The translations under genes and the position numbers were made by a program. Positions 18,837 to 28,047 of a stretch of DNA of 64,000 nt are shown piece by piece. The stretch lies in contig NZ_CP073587.1 of NCBI RefSeq assembly GCF_018223345.1, positions 3,222,001 through 3,286,000 of the forward strand, given 5' to 3'. Source of the DNA: Shewanella yunxiaonensis (GTDB lineage: Bacteria > Pseudomonadota > Gammaproteobacteria > Enterobacterales > Shewanellaceae). The notes beneath the pieces were generated by a model, which saw nothing but the letters and a program-made list of their open reading frames with translations, did not search any database and was not told the origin of the DNA. Numbering within the stretch: the stretch's first letter is position 1; the number at the start of each line of letters is the position of its first letter.

Positions 18837-20650
18837 AACGACTCATCACCCTGCTGTTTGCCTCATTGTTATGTCTGCCATTGGCCCATGCCAGCGGTTT
18901 AAGCGATAAATTCCCTTTTCTTAAGAGCGAACCGGAGCTGATGCCGGTTGAGAAAGCCTTTGCCTTTGATGCCGAACAAAACGGCCAAGTGGTAAAGGTT
19001 AGTTTTGTGATTGCCGACGGCTACTATATGTACCGCGACAAATTGCAATTTGCCGTTGAAGGTGGTGAGCTGGGCGATGTCGCCAAACCAAGTGGTGAGA
19101 GCCACCATGACGATTATTTCGGTGATCAAGCGGTGTATCGCAGCTATGTGGAAATCCCTGTTGCCATTAAAAAGGCCGGGGATGCCGCGACACTGAAAGT
19201 CACCTACATGGGCTGCGCTGAAGGCAAATTGTGCTTTCCGCCAACCACCAGTACCTTGGTGCTGAAAGCTGTGGCTGAAAATGATGGCAAACTGGCGGCG
19301 AGCGCTAGTGCGCCCAATGAAAGCGCAGCGTCTGTGGCAACTCAGATTCAAACTGCCCGTCAGCCATTGACGGAGCAAGATTCACTGCTGAACAAGCTGA
19401 TCCATAGCGATAGCAAGTTACTAACTCTATTCACCTTTTTTGTGCTGGGTATCGGTCTGGCGTTGACACCTTGTGTGTTTCCTATGTACCCCATTCTGTC
19501 CGGCATTATTGTCGGTCAAGGGCAAAAAGTGTCGACGGCACGCGCCTTCACCTTGTCGATGACGTATGTGCAGGGGATGGCCATCACCTATTCCATTCTC
19601 GGCTTAGTTGTCGCAACTGCTGGCATGCAATACCAAGCGGCACTGCAGAGCCCGCCGGTACTGATTGGTATTTCAATCCTGTTTGTCATTCTGAGCTTAT
19701 CGATGTTTGGGCTGTATGAGCTGCAACTGCCCTCCGCCTGGCAACAGAAGATGAACTCGCTGTCCAACAAGCAGCAAGGTGGCAAACTCACTGGCGTCTT
19801 TATCATGGGCGCATTGTCCGGACTGGTGGCGTCACCTTGTACCACTGCACCGTTATCCGCCGTGCTGGTGTATGTGGCCCAAAGTGGCGATCTGCTGCAA
19901 GGCTTTATCACCCTCTACATTCTCAGCATGGGCATGGGTCTGCCGCTGCTGCTGATCGGGACTTCCGGCGGTAAATTGCTGCCGCGTGCTGGCGCCTGGA
20001 TGGAGATCATCAAACACATTTTCGGCTTCCTGTTGATCATGGTGGCGATCATCATGTTGGGACGCATCTGGCCGGGATTGGTATCCGATCTGCTGTGGGC
20101 AGTATGGGGCATCTGCCTGGCGGGATATCTGATCCATGAAAATAAAACCACCGCATTCACCTGGAAACAAACAGTTCGTGGCGTGTTATTGCAGTTATTC
20201 CTGATCGGCAGCTTTGCCTATGGTACACAAGCGCTGCTGGCCTCCATGGGCTATGGTTTGGGCCCCGCCAGCGTGAAAAGTGAGGCCGTCTCATTCAAAC
20301 ACATCAGTACCCTGGCAGAATTTAAAACCGAAATCGCCAATGCCCAGGCAGCAGGCAAACCGGTGATGCTGGACTTATATGCCGACTGGTGTGTGGCCTG
20401 TAAGGAATTTGCCAATATCACCTTCAAAGATCCTGACGTGCAGCAACGAATGTCACAGATGGTGCTGCTGACTGCTGATGTCACCGCCATGAATAAAAAT
20501 GACGAAGAGCTGCTGAATGCCTATAACGTTCTCGGTCTGCCTACCCTGTTATTTGTGGGCGCTGATGGCAACTTGCGCGATGACTTAAGGGTGACTGGCT
20601 TTATGGCACCCAGTGAGTTTGCGCCGCATTTAGATCATCTGCTGAACTGA
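18833..20650 (+). CDS. dsbD: Thiol:disulfide interchange protein DsbD
   Basis: This 605-residue inner-membrane reductant conduit moves electrons from cytoplasmic thioredoxin to periplasmic DsbC, DsbG and CcmG-type proteins. All three modules and cysteine pairs are visible. A signal peptide (cleaved after AHA) leads into the alpha domain with GCAEGKLCFPP. The eight-helix beta domain has its cysteines in LTPCVFPMYP and SPCTTAPL. The C-terminal gamma thioredoxin-like domain has DWCVACKEF. It is coupled to cutA by a four-base overlap and followed by a strong terminator. Confidence 0.97.
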   Translation: MKRLITLLFASLLCLPLAHASGLSDKFPFLKSEPELMPVEKAFAFDAEQNGQVVKVSFVIADGYYMYRDKLQFAVEGGELGDVAKPSGESHHDDYFGDQAVYRSYVEIPVAIKKAGDAATLKVTYMGCAEGKLCFPPTTSTLVLKAVAENDGKLAASASAPNESAASVATQIQTARQPLTEQDSLLNKLIHSDSKLLTLFTFFVLGIGLALTPCVFPMYPILSGIIVGQGQKVSTARAFTLSMTYVQGMAITYSILGLVVATAGMQYQAALQSPPVLIGISILFVILSLSMFGLYELQLPSAWQQKMNSLSNKQQGGKLTGVFIMGALSGLVASPCTTAPLSAVLVYVAQSGDLLQGFITLYILSMGMGLPLLLIGTSGGKLLPRAGAWMEIIKHIFGFLLIMVAIIMLGRIWPGLVSDLLWAVWGICLAGYLIHENKTTAFTWKQTVRGVLLQLFLIGSFAYGTQALLASMGYGLGPASVKSEAVSFKHISTLAEFKTEIANAQAAGKPVMLDLYADWCVACKEFANITFKDPDVQQRMSQMVLLTADVTAMNKNDEELLNAYNVLGLPTLLFVGADGNLRDDLRVTGFMAPSEFAPHLDHLLN

Positions 20651-20666
20651 GCAATGGTTTTTCCAT

Positions 20667-20700
20667 AAGCGGAGTCTGCCACCGGCAACTCCGCTTTTTA
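20667..20700 (+). terminator. Rho-independent terminator of cutA-dsbD
   Basis: AAGCGGAGT (20667-20675) pairs perfectly with ACTCCGCTT (20688-20696) and is followed by a T-run. It begins 17 bases after the dsbD stop. Confidence 0.9.
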
Positions 20701-20765
20701 TTTATGCTATTGAATGTCTTATAGTAGATAACAAAATATTCGCTCGTGGATGATCATTCACTGCC

Positions 20766-22388
20766 ATGGAACCCGCTATTCTTGTTATCACCCTTGCCTG
20801 TGGCTTGCTGGTCAGTCGTATTAACCTGCCACCGTTGATCGGCTATCTCGCTGCCGGGTTTGTGCTGTATGTGATGGGGTTTGACAGTCACAACCTGCCA
20901 TTGCTTAACTCATTAGCCAGCCTTGGGGTCACCCTGCTGCTATTTGCCATTGGTCTCAAACTCGATATTCGGAGCCTGTTTAAAGCCGAAGTCTGGGCGG
21001 GCTCCAGCTTACATCTGATACTGTCAGTACTGCTGTTTGTGCCGTTGCTAAAATTGCTGGGGCTGATAGGGCTCAGCCAAATCACCCGTCTTGATGCCGC
21101 ACAATTAACCCTATTGGCATTTGCCCTGAGCTTTTCCAGTACCGTATTTGCCGTCAAGGTGCTGGAAGATAAAGGCGATATGCAGACGCTGTACGGCCGG
21201 GTCGCTATCGGTATCCTGATCATGCAGGATATTTTCGCAGTGTTATTTCTCACCATTTCTAAAGGTAATTTTCCGTCTCCCTGGGCGCTGACCCTGTTAC
21301 TGTTGCCGCTGGCAAAACCGCTGTTTTACCGCGCCTTTGACCGGGTCGGCCATGGCGAACTGCTGGTATTGTTCGGGCTAGTAATGGCACTGGTGGTGGG
21401 CGCCTGGCTGTTTGAAGCGGTCGGACTGAAGCCGGATCTGGGGGCGCTGGTTATCGGTATCCTGTTGGCGGGTCATGCCAAAGCCTCCGAGCTGGCGAAA
21501 TCGCTGTTCTATTTTAAAGAACTGTTTCTGGTAGCCTTCTTCCTCACGATTGGCCTCAATGGCTTACCCAGCAGCAGTGATATTCTGTTAGCGTTGCTGC
21601 TGGTGTTACTGATCCCGTTAAAAATTCTGTTGTTTGTATGGCTGTTAACCCGCTTCAAACTACGTTCGCGGACAGCGATGCTGGCAGCGTTTAATCTGGG
21701 TAATTTCAGTGAATTTGGGTTGATTGTCGCCGCTGTTGCCACCGCCAAAGGCTGGCTGCCATCGCATTGGCTGGTGATCATTGCCGTAGCCCTCAGTATC
21801 AGCTTCTTATTGGCCGCGCCGCTGAACGCGTTAGTGGGCAAACTGTATCAGCGTTTTCAGAAAAAGCTGGTGAAACTGGAGCGACGCCCGCTGCACCCGG
21901 AAGACCGCCCGATTCCTATTGGCAATCCGCGCTTTTTGATCCTCGGTATGGGTCGCATTGGCAGTGGTGCTTATGATGAACTGAAAAACCGTTTTGGCGG
22001 TGAGATCCTCGGCATCGAACACAAACAGGAACTGGTGGATTTTCATCGCCAGCATGGTCGTAATGTGGTTAAGGGCGATGCCGCTGATACCGATTTCTGG
22101 GAGAAACTCGACCGGGCACCAAATCTGGAACTGGTGCTACTCGCGATGCCCTATCACGCCGGTAATCTGTTTGCGGTACAACAACTGAAAAAACTCGACT
22201 ATCAGGGCAAGATCAGCGCCATCATCCAATACGGTGAAGACGCCCAATCACTGAAAGATCTCGGGGTCCACAGTGTCTATAACTTGTATGAAGCTGCGGG
22301 TGCCGGTTTTGTCGATCATGTGGTCACGGAGTTATTGCCACCAGAGCCAACGAACACTACGGAAACGGAAAAAACGTCTGCGGCCTGA
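20766..22388 (+). CDS. Kef-type monovalent cation:proton antiporter with RCK/TrkA-N domain
   Basis: This 540-residue protein has a CPA2 antiporter membrane domain (about residues 1-370, roughly twelve helices, with the F(S)LSFSSTVFAVKVLED and KPDLGALVIGILLAG segments). A cytoplasmic Rossmann-type TrkA-N domain follows from about residue 395, with the nucleotide-binding GMGRIGSGAYDEL. Family members (KefB, KefC, YbaL) move K+ or Na+ against H+ under nucleotide or thiol control. Which ion it moves is not evident. It lies between the dsbD terminator and galK and appears monocistronic. Confidence 0.9.
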   Translation: MEPAILVITLACGLLVSRINLPPLIGYLAAGFVLYVMGFDSHNLPLLNSLASLGVTLLLFAIGLKLDIRSLFKAEVWAGSSLHLILSVLLFVPLLKLLGLIGLSQITRLDAAQLTLLAFALSFSSTVFAVKVLEDKGDMQTLYGRVAIGILIMQDIFAVLFLTISKGNFPSPWALTLLLLPLAKPLFYRAFDRVGHGELLVLFGLVMALVVGAWLFEAVGLKPDLGALVIGILLAGHAKASELAKSLFYFKELFLVAFFLTIGLNGLPSSSDILLALLLVLLIPLKILLFVWLLTRFKLRSRTAMLAAFNLGNFSEFGLIVAAVATAKGWLPSHWLVIIAVALSISFLLAAPLNALVGKLYQRFQKKLVKLERRPLHPEDRPIPIGNPRFLILGMGRIGSGAYDELKNRFGGEILGIEHKQELVDFHRQHGRNVVKGDAADTDFWEKLDRAPNLELVLLAMPYHAGNLFAVQQLKKLDYQGKISAIIQYGEDAQSLKDLGVHSVYNLYEAAGAGFVDHVVTELLPPEPTNTTETEKTSAA

Positions 22389-22519
22389 CCAGCGCAAATC
22401 CTTGGCAGATGGCACATTTCTCACTAACGTTTGGCCCGATAGTCGTGATATAACTGCAGGATAAATAAGTCTGTGCCAGACTTTGATAATTAAGTTGTTT
22501 TTGTGGAATAACCCGGAAA

Positions 22520-23674
22520 ATGTCAAACCCTGCACCCAGTGCGACCAAACTCTTCGTCAAAACATTTGGTACGAAACCTGATGCGCTTTTCAGTGCGCCA
22601 GGACGCGTCAATATCATTGGTGAACACACCGATTACAACGACGGTTTTGTATTGCCCGCCGCCATCAACTTTCACACGGTCATTGCAGTAAAAGTTCGCA
22701 ATGATGACCAGTTTCGCGCCGTTGCTGACGCGTTTCCCGATATCCGCCAATGGCGCTATGGCGCTGAAGGCCCCAAAGGAGAAGGTGACAGCTGGATCAA
22801 CTATCTGAAAGGCTTTAGTGCCGCAGTGGCGCTCAGTGGTCTGCCCGCCAAAGGATTGGATCTGGCAGTTGTGGGCAATGTGCCGGAAGGGGCAGGACTG
22901 GCATCCTCGGCATCACTGGAAATTGCCTTTGGCACCGCCATTAACGACACCAGCCAGCTGCATCTGTCACCACTGGCGGTCGCCCAGCTGGCGCAGCGCG
23001 GTGAAAATCATTATGTGGGTCATGCCTGTGGCATCATGGATCACATCACCTGCGCAATGGCGGAGGAAGATAACGCATTACTGATCGATTGTATGGATCT
23101 GGAGTGCCAGCCGGTACCGATCCCGGAAACGTTAAGCCTGTTGATCATCAATTCTGGGCTGCCATCAATACGTCATAGCGACGAGTTTAATGAGCGGCGG
23201 GAACAGTGTGAACAAGTTGCCGCGCATTTTGGATTAGATACTTTGCGACATCTGACCTTGGCACAACTCGAACAGCAGCAGCCGGAAATCGACCCGGTGG
23301 CATACCGTCGCGCGCGGCATGTTGTCACCGAAAACAGCCGTACACAAAAAGCCGTACGGGCACTGACTAAAGGTGATATCAGCCGCATCTCTCAGTTAAT
23401 GGCAGAATCGCACGATTCTATGCGGGATGATTTTGAAATTGTGCCCCCAGCAATTGATCAACTCGTGCAGATTATCAAGCAGCAGATCGGTGCGCATGGC
23501 GGTGTGCGCATGACCGGCAAAGGCTTCGGCGGCTGTGTTATTGCACTGGTGGAACATGATTACACCGATAAGGTGATTGCGGCGGTAGAGCAGGAATACC
23601 AACCCAGTACCGGTCTCGAAGCCAGTATCTATCTGTGCAGCCCGACCGCTGGCGCCGCCAGAGTAGCGAAATGA
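22520..23674 (+). CDS. galK: Galactokinase
   Basis: This 384-residue GHMP kinase phosphorylates galactose to galactose 1-phosphate, the first committed step of the Leloir pathway. The galactokinase signature GRVNIIGEHTDYNDG is at about residues 28-42. The GHMP phosphate loop is PEGAGLASSAS, and the C-terminal motif is TGKGFGGC. It is followed 25 bases later by galM. No galT or galE is in the window, so those steps must be encoded elsewhere. Confidence 0.96.
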   Translation: MSNPAPSATKLFVKTFGTKPDALFSAPGRVNIIGEHTDYNDGFVLPAAINFHTVIAVKVRNDDQFRAVADAFPDIRQWRYGAEGPKGEGDSWINYLKGFSAAVALSGLPAKGLDLAVVGNVPEGAGLASSASLEIAFGTAINDTSQLHLSPLAVAQLAQRGENHYVGHACGIMDHITCAMAEEDNALLIDCMDLECQPVPIPETLSLLIINSGLPSIRHSDEFNERREQCEQVAAHFGLDTLRHLTLAQLEQQQPEIDPVAYRRARHVVTENSRTQKAVRALTKGDISRISQLMAESHDSMRDDFEIVPPAIDQLVQIIKQQIGAHGGVRMTGKGFGGCVIALVEHDYTDKVIAAVEQEYQPSTGLEASIYLCSPTAGAARVAK

Positions 23675-23699
23675 TAAACTAATCAGCAAGGCAGAACGG

Positions 23700-24752
23700 A
23701 TGAATCAAGGACAATGGAGCACAATGGTAAGGTTCAGTGTGTTGGAACCCTGGCAGGACCCACGTGGCGGAGAGATTGAACGCATACGTCTGGATAATGG
23801 GCTCCTCGCCCTTGAAGTGCTCAGTCTTGGTGGGATCATCCGTTCGTTATGGGTTCCGGATCGTGAGGGTAACCGCGGCAACGTGGTGCTTGGCACCGAT
23901 TCGGCTGCCGACTATCTGACGCAAACTGCCCATCTCGGAGCGGTCGCGGGACGTTACAGCAATCGCATCGCCAACAGTCGCATCAGTTGGCAGGATCGCA
24001 GTTTTCAGCTCGATGATAATTTTCATGGTCACTGTTTGCATGGTGGGCAGCAAGGATTTAACCGTAAGCTGTGGAATATTGGCACCTTGCCGGATGGGTT
24101 GCGGCTGACGCTGGTGAGCCCCGATGGCGATATGGGCTTTCCCGGCAACTGTCAGGTGCAATTGGATTACCGGCTGGTGGGTAACAATCTCTATGTGGAA
24201 TTCGTTGCTGCCAGCGACGCACCAACGCCGATAAGCCTGACCCAACACAGCTATTTTAATCTGGACGGTAGTGGTGATATCCGGCACCAGCAGATACAGT
24301 TGCTGGCAGATAAGGTGTTGGTTCCTGATGCCTTAGGTATCCCGCATGGTACCATGGCGGTGGCTAATTCCGTGTTTGATTTGCAACAAAGCGCTACTTT
24401 AGGTGAGCGTTTGCAGCATCCGGAGCTGGCAGCAACTCACGGCTATGATCACTGTTATCTCATTGATAATCCAAATGCAGACCTTCGACAAGTCGCTACC
24501 GTCAAAAGTCCCCAAAGTGGCCGCCAACTGACCTTGCACACCAATCAGCCGGGGGTACAGTTCTATACCGCTAACTTCCTGGAAGGTACACCCGGTCGTC
24601 GCGGCAGCACCTTACAAAATTATCAGGGCTGGTGTCTGGAACCCCAGATGTTACCCGATGCGCCGAATCAGCCACAGTTGCCTTGTCAGCCTTGGCTTTT
24701 GCCGGGCGAAACCTACCACCATATCAGCCGCTATGAATTTGGCAGCTGTTAG
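23700..24752 (+). CDS. galM: Aldose 1-epimerase (galactose mutarotase)
   Basis: This 350-residue mutarotase interconverts alpha and beta galactose so that GalK receives the alpha anomer. Catalytic elements are visible: the histidines in [10 protein letters not shown] and LTQHSYFNL, and the glutamate in WCLEPQ near residue 320. AAGG lies just before the ATG. It is second in a galKM operon, and the following membrane-protein gene starts two bases after its stop. Confidence 0.95.
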   Translation: MNQGQWSTMVRFSVLEPWQDPRGGEIERIRLDNGLLALEVLSLGGIIRSLWVPDREGNRGNVVLGTDSAADYLTQTAHLGAVAGRYSNRIANSRISWQDRSFQLDDNFHGHCLHGGQQGFNRKLWNIGTLPDGLRLTLVSPDGDMGFPGNCQVQLDYRLVGNNLYVEFVAASDAPTPISLTQHSYFNLDGSGDIRHQQIQLLADKVLVPDALGIPHGTMAVANSVFDLQQSATLGERLQHPELAATHGYDHCYLIDNPNADLRQVATVKSPQSGRQLTLHTNQPGVQFYTANFLEGTPGRRGSTLQNYQGWCLEPQMLPDAPNQPQLPCQPWLLPGETYHHISRYEFGSC

Positions 24753-24754
24753 CG

Positions 24755-25150
24755 ATGAACTTTCATTTCAATAGTGAAGACCTCGGGCAGATCAGCATTG
24801 GGGCCTTTGCGTTGTCTGTGCCCATCGCTTTTTCACAAGAAGCCTGGGATTTAGCTGCAGCACTGCCACTGGGGAATATGATCTTAGTGGTGTTACTCAG
24901 CTTGGGATTTATTGCGTTATTTGCGTATCAGAGCGTGTTCCAGGCACGGATCCGCACCCGTATCGCCGTCTTTTTATTGCGGATTGTGTTGGCCTACACC
25001 TTGACGCTTATCATCGTCAGCATCGTATTGCTGGCATTAGATAAATGGCCGTTACTGAGCGAGCCCTATCTGGCGCTGAAGCGGACATTGCTGATTGCCA
25101 TGCCCGCCTCAATGGGCGCCATCATAGTCGATAGTTTTGATAAGGAATAA
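24755..25150 (+). CDS. Small integral membrane protein (DUF2391-like)
   Basis: This is a 131-residue inner-membrane protein. It has an N-terminal soluble strip ([20 protein letters not shown]) and three to four hydrophobic helices. The SVPIAF..E motif and general pattern resemble the DUF2391/TIGR02587 family, whose function is unknown. It starts two bases after galM and probably shares its transcript, but nothing in the sequence ties it to galactose metabolism. Confidence 0.7.
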   Translation: MNFHFNSEDLGQISIGAFALSVPIAFSQEAWDLAAALPLGNMILVVLLSLGFIALFAYQSVFQARIRTRIAVFLLRIVLAYTLTLIIVSIVLLALDKWPLLSEPYLALKRTLLIAMPASMGAIIVDSFDKE

Positions 25151-25161
25151 CTGACTGACGA

Positions 25162-25596
25162 TTACTCTTCGTAATCGTCTTCATCATCCCAGCTATCATC
25201 GCTGTCATCTTCGAAATCATCGCCGACAACATCACTACCACTCTCTTCATCGTCATCAAGCTGCGGTTCCGGCTTAGCTTTGCGAGCAGGCGCAGTATCC
25301 TTGATGTTCGCCAGATTGATACGCGCAGAATGTTTCTGCATGAATTCGTTTCTGGCTGATTTCCATGCACCACCAAATTCACTTTCAGCGGCTTTCAGCT
25401 GTTCGTCACTCAGTTCGTGAAGGTTAGGCTTCACCATATCTTCCACATACTCCACAATGGCTTTACGCTGAGTGTTGTACAGGTAGATACGGCCCGCAGA
25501 GGCCTCGGGTAACTGATTGTCATGGATGACGATGGCGTTTCCTCGCGCGGTTCTCAGCTCGCCATACCAAACTTGTTTTTTAGCAGTGTTATACAT
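25162..25596 (-). CDS. Conserved hypothetical protein with a strongly acidic C-terminal tail
   Basis: This protein of about 144 residues is read from ATG 25596. A TTG three codons earlier sits too close to the AAGGG. The N-terminal two thirds form a small mixed domain (MYNTAKKQVWYGELRTARG at the start, EFGGAWKSARNEFMQ in the middle). The last 35 or so residues are almost all aspartate, glutamate and serine, ending in a disordered run. Acidic tails of this kind often mimic nucleic acid or bind basic proteins or metals. I do not recognise the domain. It is convergent with the DUF2391-like gene, and a 9-bp inverted repeat (25157-25165 / 25171-25179) spans its stop. Confidence 0.75.
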   Translation of the reverse strand: MYNTAKKQVWYGELRTARGNAIVIHDNQLPEASAGRIYLYNTQRKAIVEYVEDMVKPNLHELSDEQLKAAESEFGGAWKSARNEFMQKHSARINLANIKDTAPARKAKPEPQLDDDEESGSDVVGDDFEDDSDDSWDDEDDYEE

Positions 25597-25928
25597 ATAT
25601 GCCAATACCCTTAAATCAACACATATACCAAATTAATAAATCAAAAATGCGCACGTTAACCGAGGTTTTCCGTCCACAGGAATGCGCCCACAACCACCGG
25701 GGTCAGCCAGTGCGTATTTTTGCAGAATCTTTTACAGAATCAATGGCGAAAATGGTGATTTAACAACCAAAAATGACAGTATTCACACCGTATTTTTCGG
25801 CCATCTGGCGTCAAAAGGGAATTTAGCCTAAAAAGCCGCTAACGCAAATGAATTTGTGCGAGAAATAACTATTAATTGCTATCGGCGGCGAATTTTACGC
25901 TATTGGTGAACAAAAATTGAATTTTAGC
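25597..25928. other. Gene-free AT-rich intergenic stretch
   Basis: These 332 bases contain no convincing open frame, RNA gene or repeat. The stretch holds the promoter of the acidic-tail gene and the 3' flank of the quinone oxidoreductase gene. I see no clear regulator box. Confidence 0.6.
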
Positions 25929-26906
25929 TTAGAGCGCTAACATCACTTTGCCAACATGCGTGCCCGCTTCCATCAAACTGTGCGCTTCTGCCACTTGCTC
26001 CAATGGATAGACTTTATGGATCGTGGGTTTTAACATGCCGCGTTCCAATAATGGCCAGACCTGGTGCCGCAATTGTGCGGCAATTTGCGCTTTCGCCGCC
26101 ACGGTTTGTGGTCGCAACGCTGAACCGGTCCAGACAATCCGTTTAAACATCAATAGTGCGACATCAACCTCTGCCATACGGCCACTACGGGTGGCAATAG
26201 ACAACATGCGGCCATCCATCGCCAACACTTTCAGATTGGCATTGATGGTCTTGCCCGCTGAAATGTCCAGCACCACGTCAACCCCGCGGCCCTCAGTAAA
26301 TGCCAAGGTGGGCTCAACAAACGCATCATCGTGATAATCGAAAGCAGCATCCGCCCCCATCGCCAGACAGTAATTGCGTTTCTCTTCCGTACCACTGGTT
26401 GCAATTACCCGACACCCAAACGCCTTAGCCAGCATCATGGCAGCAGTGCCAATACCACCGGAACCACCATGCAGCAACACGGTTTCACTGCGCTTTAAGG
26501 CTCCGCGCATAAACAGATTGCCCCACACAGTAAAAAAGGTTTCCGGTAGCGCTGCAGCCTCGGTCATACTCCAACCCTGAGGTACTGGCAGACAATGCCC
26601 GGCCCAGGTAAGTACGTACTCACTGTAGCCACCTCCCGGCACCAAGGCACACACCCGATCGCCTACCTGCCAGCGGGTTTCGCCCTCAGCAATGGCGGCA
26701 ATCTCGCCAGCCACCTCCAGCCCGAGCACCGGCGAGGCATCTGGTGGTGGTGGATAATTTCCCTGGCGTTGAAACAGATCAGGACCGTTAACGCCAGCAG
26801 CAACTACTTTGATCAGTACCTGACCAGTCATCGGTTCAGGCACAGGCACATCTGCCACATATAACACACTAGGCTCACCAGGGGTGTCGAACGCTACCTG
26901 TCGCAT
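25929..26906 (-). CDS. NAD(P)H:quinone oxidoreductase (zinc-free MDR family, PIG3-like)
   Basis: This 325-residue medium-chain dehydrogenase/reductase has an N-terminal GroES-like fold with NGPDLFQRQGNYPPPP, the quinone-reductase pattern. The Rossmann segment is LLHGGSGGIGTAAMMLAKAFG, near residue 145. The cysteines that would hold structural zinc are absent. Relatives (PIG3, QorB) reduce quinones or enones with NADPH in the cytoplasm. The physiological substrate is unknown. It stands alone, upstream of the selenocysteine/formate dehydrogenase accessory genes on the same strand but separated by about 200 bases. Confidence 0.88.
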   Translation of the reverse strand: MRQVAFDTPGEPSVLYVADVPVPEPMTGQVLIKVVAAGVNGPDLFQRQGNYPPPPDASPVLGLEVAGEIAAIAEGETRWQVGDRVCALVPGGGYSEYVLTWAGHCLPVPQGWSMTEAAALPETFFTVWGNLFMRGALKRSETVLLHGGSGGIGTAAMMLAKAFGCRVIATSGTEEKRNYCLAMGADAAFDYHDDAFVEPTLAFTEGRGVDVVLDISAGKTINANLKVLAMDGRMLSIATRSGRMAEVDVALLMFKRIVWTGSALRPQTVAAKAQIAAQLRHQVWPLLERGMLKPTIHKVYPLEQVAEAHSLMEAGTHVGKVMLAL

Positions 26907-27111
26907 CTTACTTCCTTTTTTATGCTGTCACTGTTAACGCTACTGTAGCAGTGAAGCAGGAAAAACGTCAGGTCCCGGCAGAAAAAAGCATTGGCAAGAT
27001 AGTCACCTGCAAAGAATTGTCAGGTTGCCATCGGCAAGTATTGCCGCTAACGGCCGAAGGGAAATTATGCGGACAGCAGGACTGTCCGCAGCGTGTGGGG
27101 ACTAACGCAAG

Positions 27112-27948
27112 TTATATTGCAGCAGCTTCTTGCAACCGGGCACCATGTTGCAAACGATGCGGATGACTATAGATATTGGCACGGCTGTTACGGCAAAAGC
27201 CGACAAGGGTGATATTACTTTTTTCCGCTAACTCTGCGGCGAGTGCAGTGACAGCCGACATCGCGAATAAAATGCCGATATCGGCACTCGCCGCCTTTTG
27301 CACCATCTCAAAACTGGCACGGCTTGTTAACAAAACTGCCGCAGGCTTTTCTGCATTCCGTCGGGAAAACGCCCCAATCAGTTTATCCAGCGCAATATGT
27401 CTACCAATATCTTCATAAACATATATCACTTCACCTTGATTATTTAATCCGAGCGCGGCGTGAGTTGCCCCAGTTAATTCAAAATTGGTTTGTTTAGCTT
27501 TTGCCTGTTCTAAAATACCTGGCAAATAATCCATATTAAAAACTGCATCTGAATCAACAATTTTAATTGGCTTCACCGCGTCGTCCAATTGAGCCACCCC
27601 ACACAATCCACAACCAGTACGCCCAGCCATACTGCGCCGATGTTCCTTTAAATCCATGAAGCAACGCTGGGTAATTTCGATGTGAATAATGATGCCATTT
27701 TCCACATGTTCGATATCCACACCTTTGATTTCATTAACATTTGAAACAATTCGTTCAGATAATGTAAAGCCGATAGCAAACTCTTCCAGATCACGCGGAC
27801 TGGCTAACATTACCGTGTGTGAAATACCGTTATAGACCAAAGCAACTCGCACTTCATTCGCGAGTTTATCGGTTAATTCGGAACACTTATTGCGCTCAAT
27901 AAGGGTGATATTTTTTTCAACTACAACATTTTGATTATTATCGTACAT
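27112..27948 (-). CDS. fdhD: Formate dehydrogenase accessory sulfurtransferase FdhD
   Basis: This protein of about 278 residues transfers sulfur from IscS to the bis-MGD cofactor of formate dehydrogenase. The sulfur-carrying CxxC is in GRTGCGLCG (about residue 125). Other conserved segments are SPRDLEEFAIGF, YEDIGRHIALDKLIG and TSRASFEMVQKAA. ATG 27948 is preferred because GGGGTG precedes it; an ATG seven codons earlier has no ribosome site. It lies downstream of selA-selB on the same strand, which fits assembly of a selenocysteine formate dehydrogenase whose structural genes are outside the window. Confidence 0.95.
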   Translation of the reverse strand: MYDNNQNVVVEKNITLIERNKCSELTDKLANEVRVALVYNGISHTVMLASPRDLEEFAIGFTLSERIVSNVNEIKGVDIEHVENGIIIHIEITQRCFMDLKEHRRSMAGRTGCGLCGVAQLDDAVKPIKIVDSDAVFNMDYLPGILEQAKAKQTNFELTGATHAALGLNNQGEVIYVYEDIGRHIALDKLIGAFSRRNAEKPAAVLLTSRASFEMVQKAASADIGILFAMSAVTALAAELAEKSNITLVGFCRNSRANIYSHPHRLQHGARLQEAAAI

Positions 27949-28047
27949 AAGCACCCCATGAACTACCATTTATTAAAAACAAGTGTGCAAAAAATTAAAT
28001 TCTTATCTTGATCACAAAGGACAGATGAAAATAAAAGTTTCATTGAA

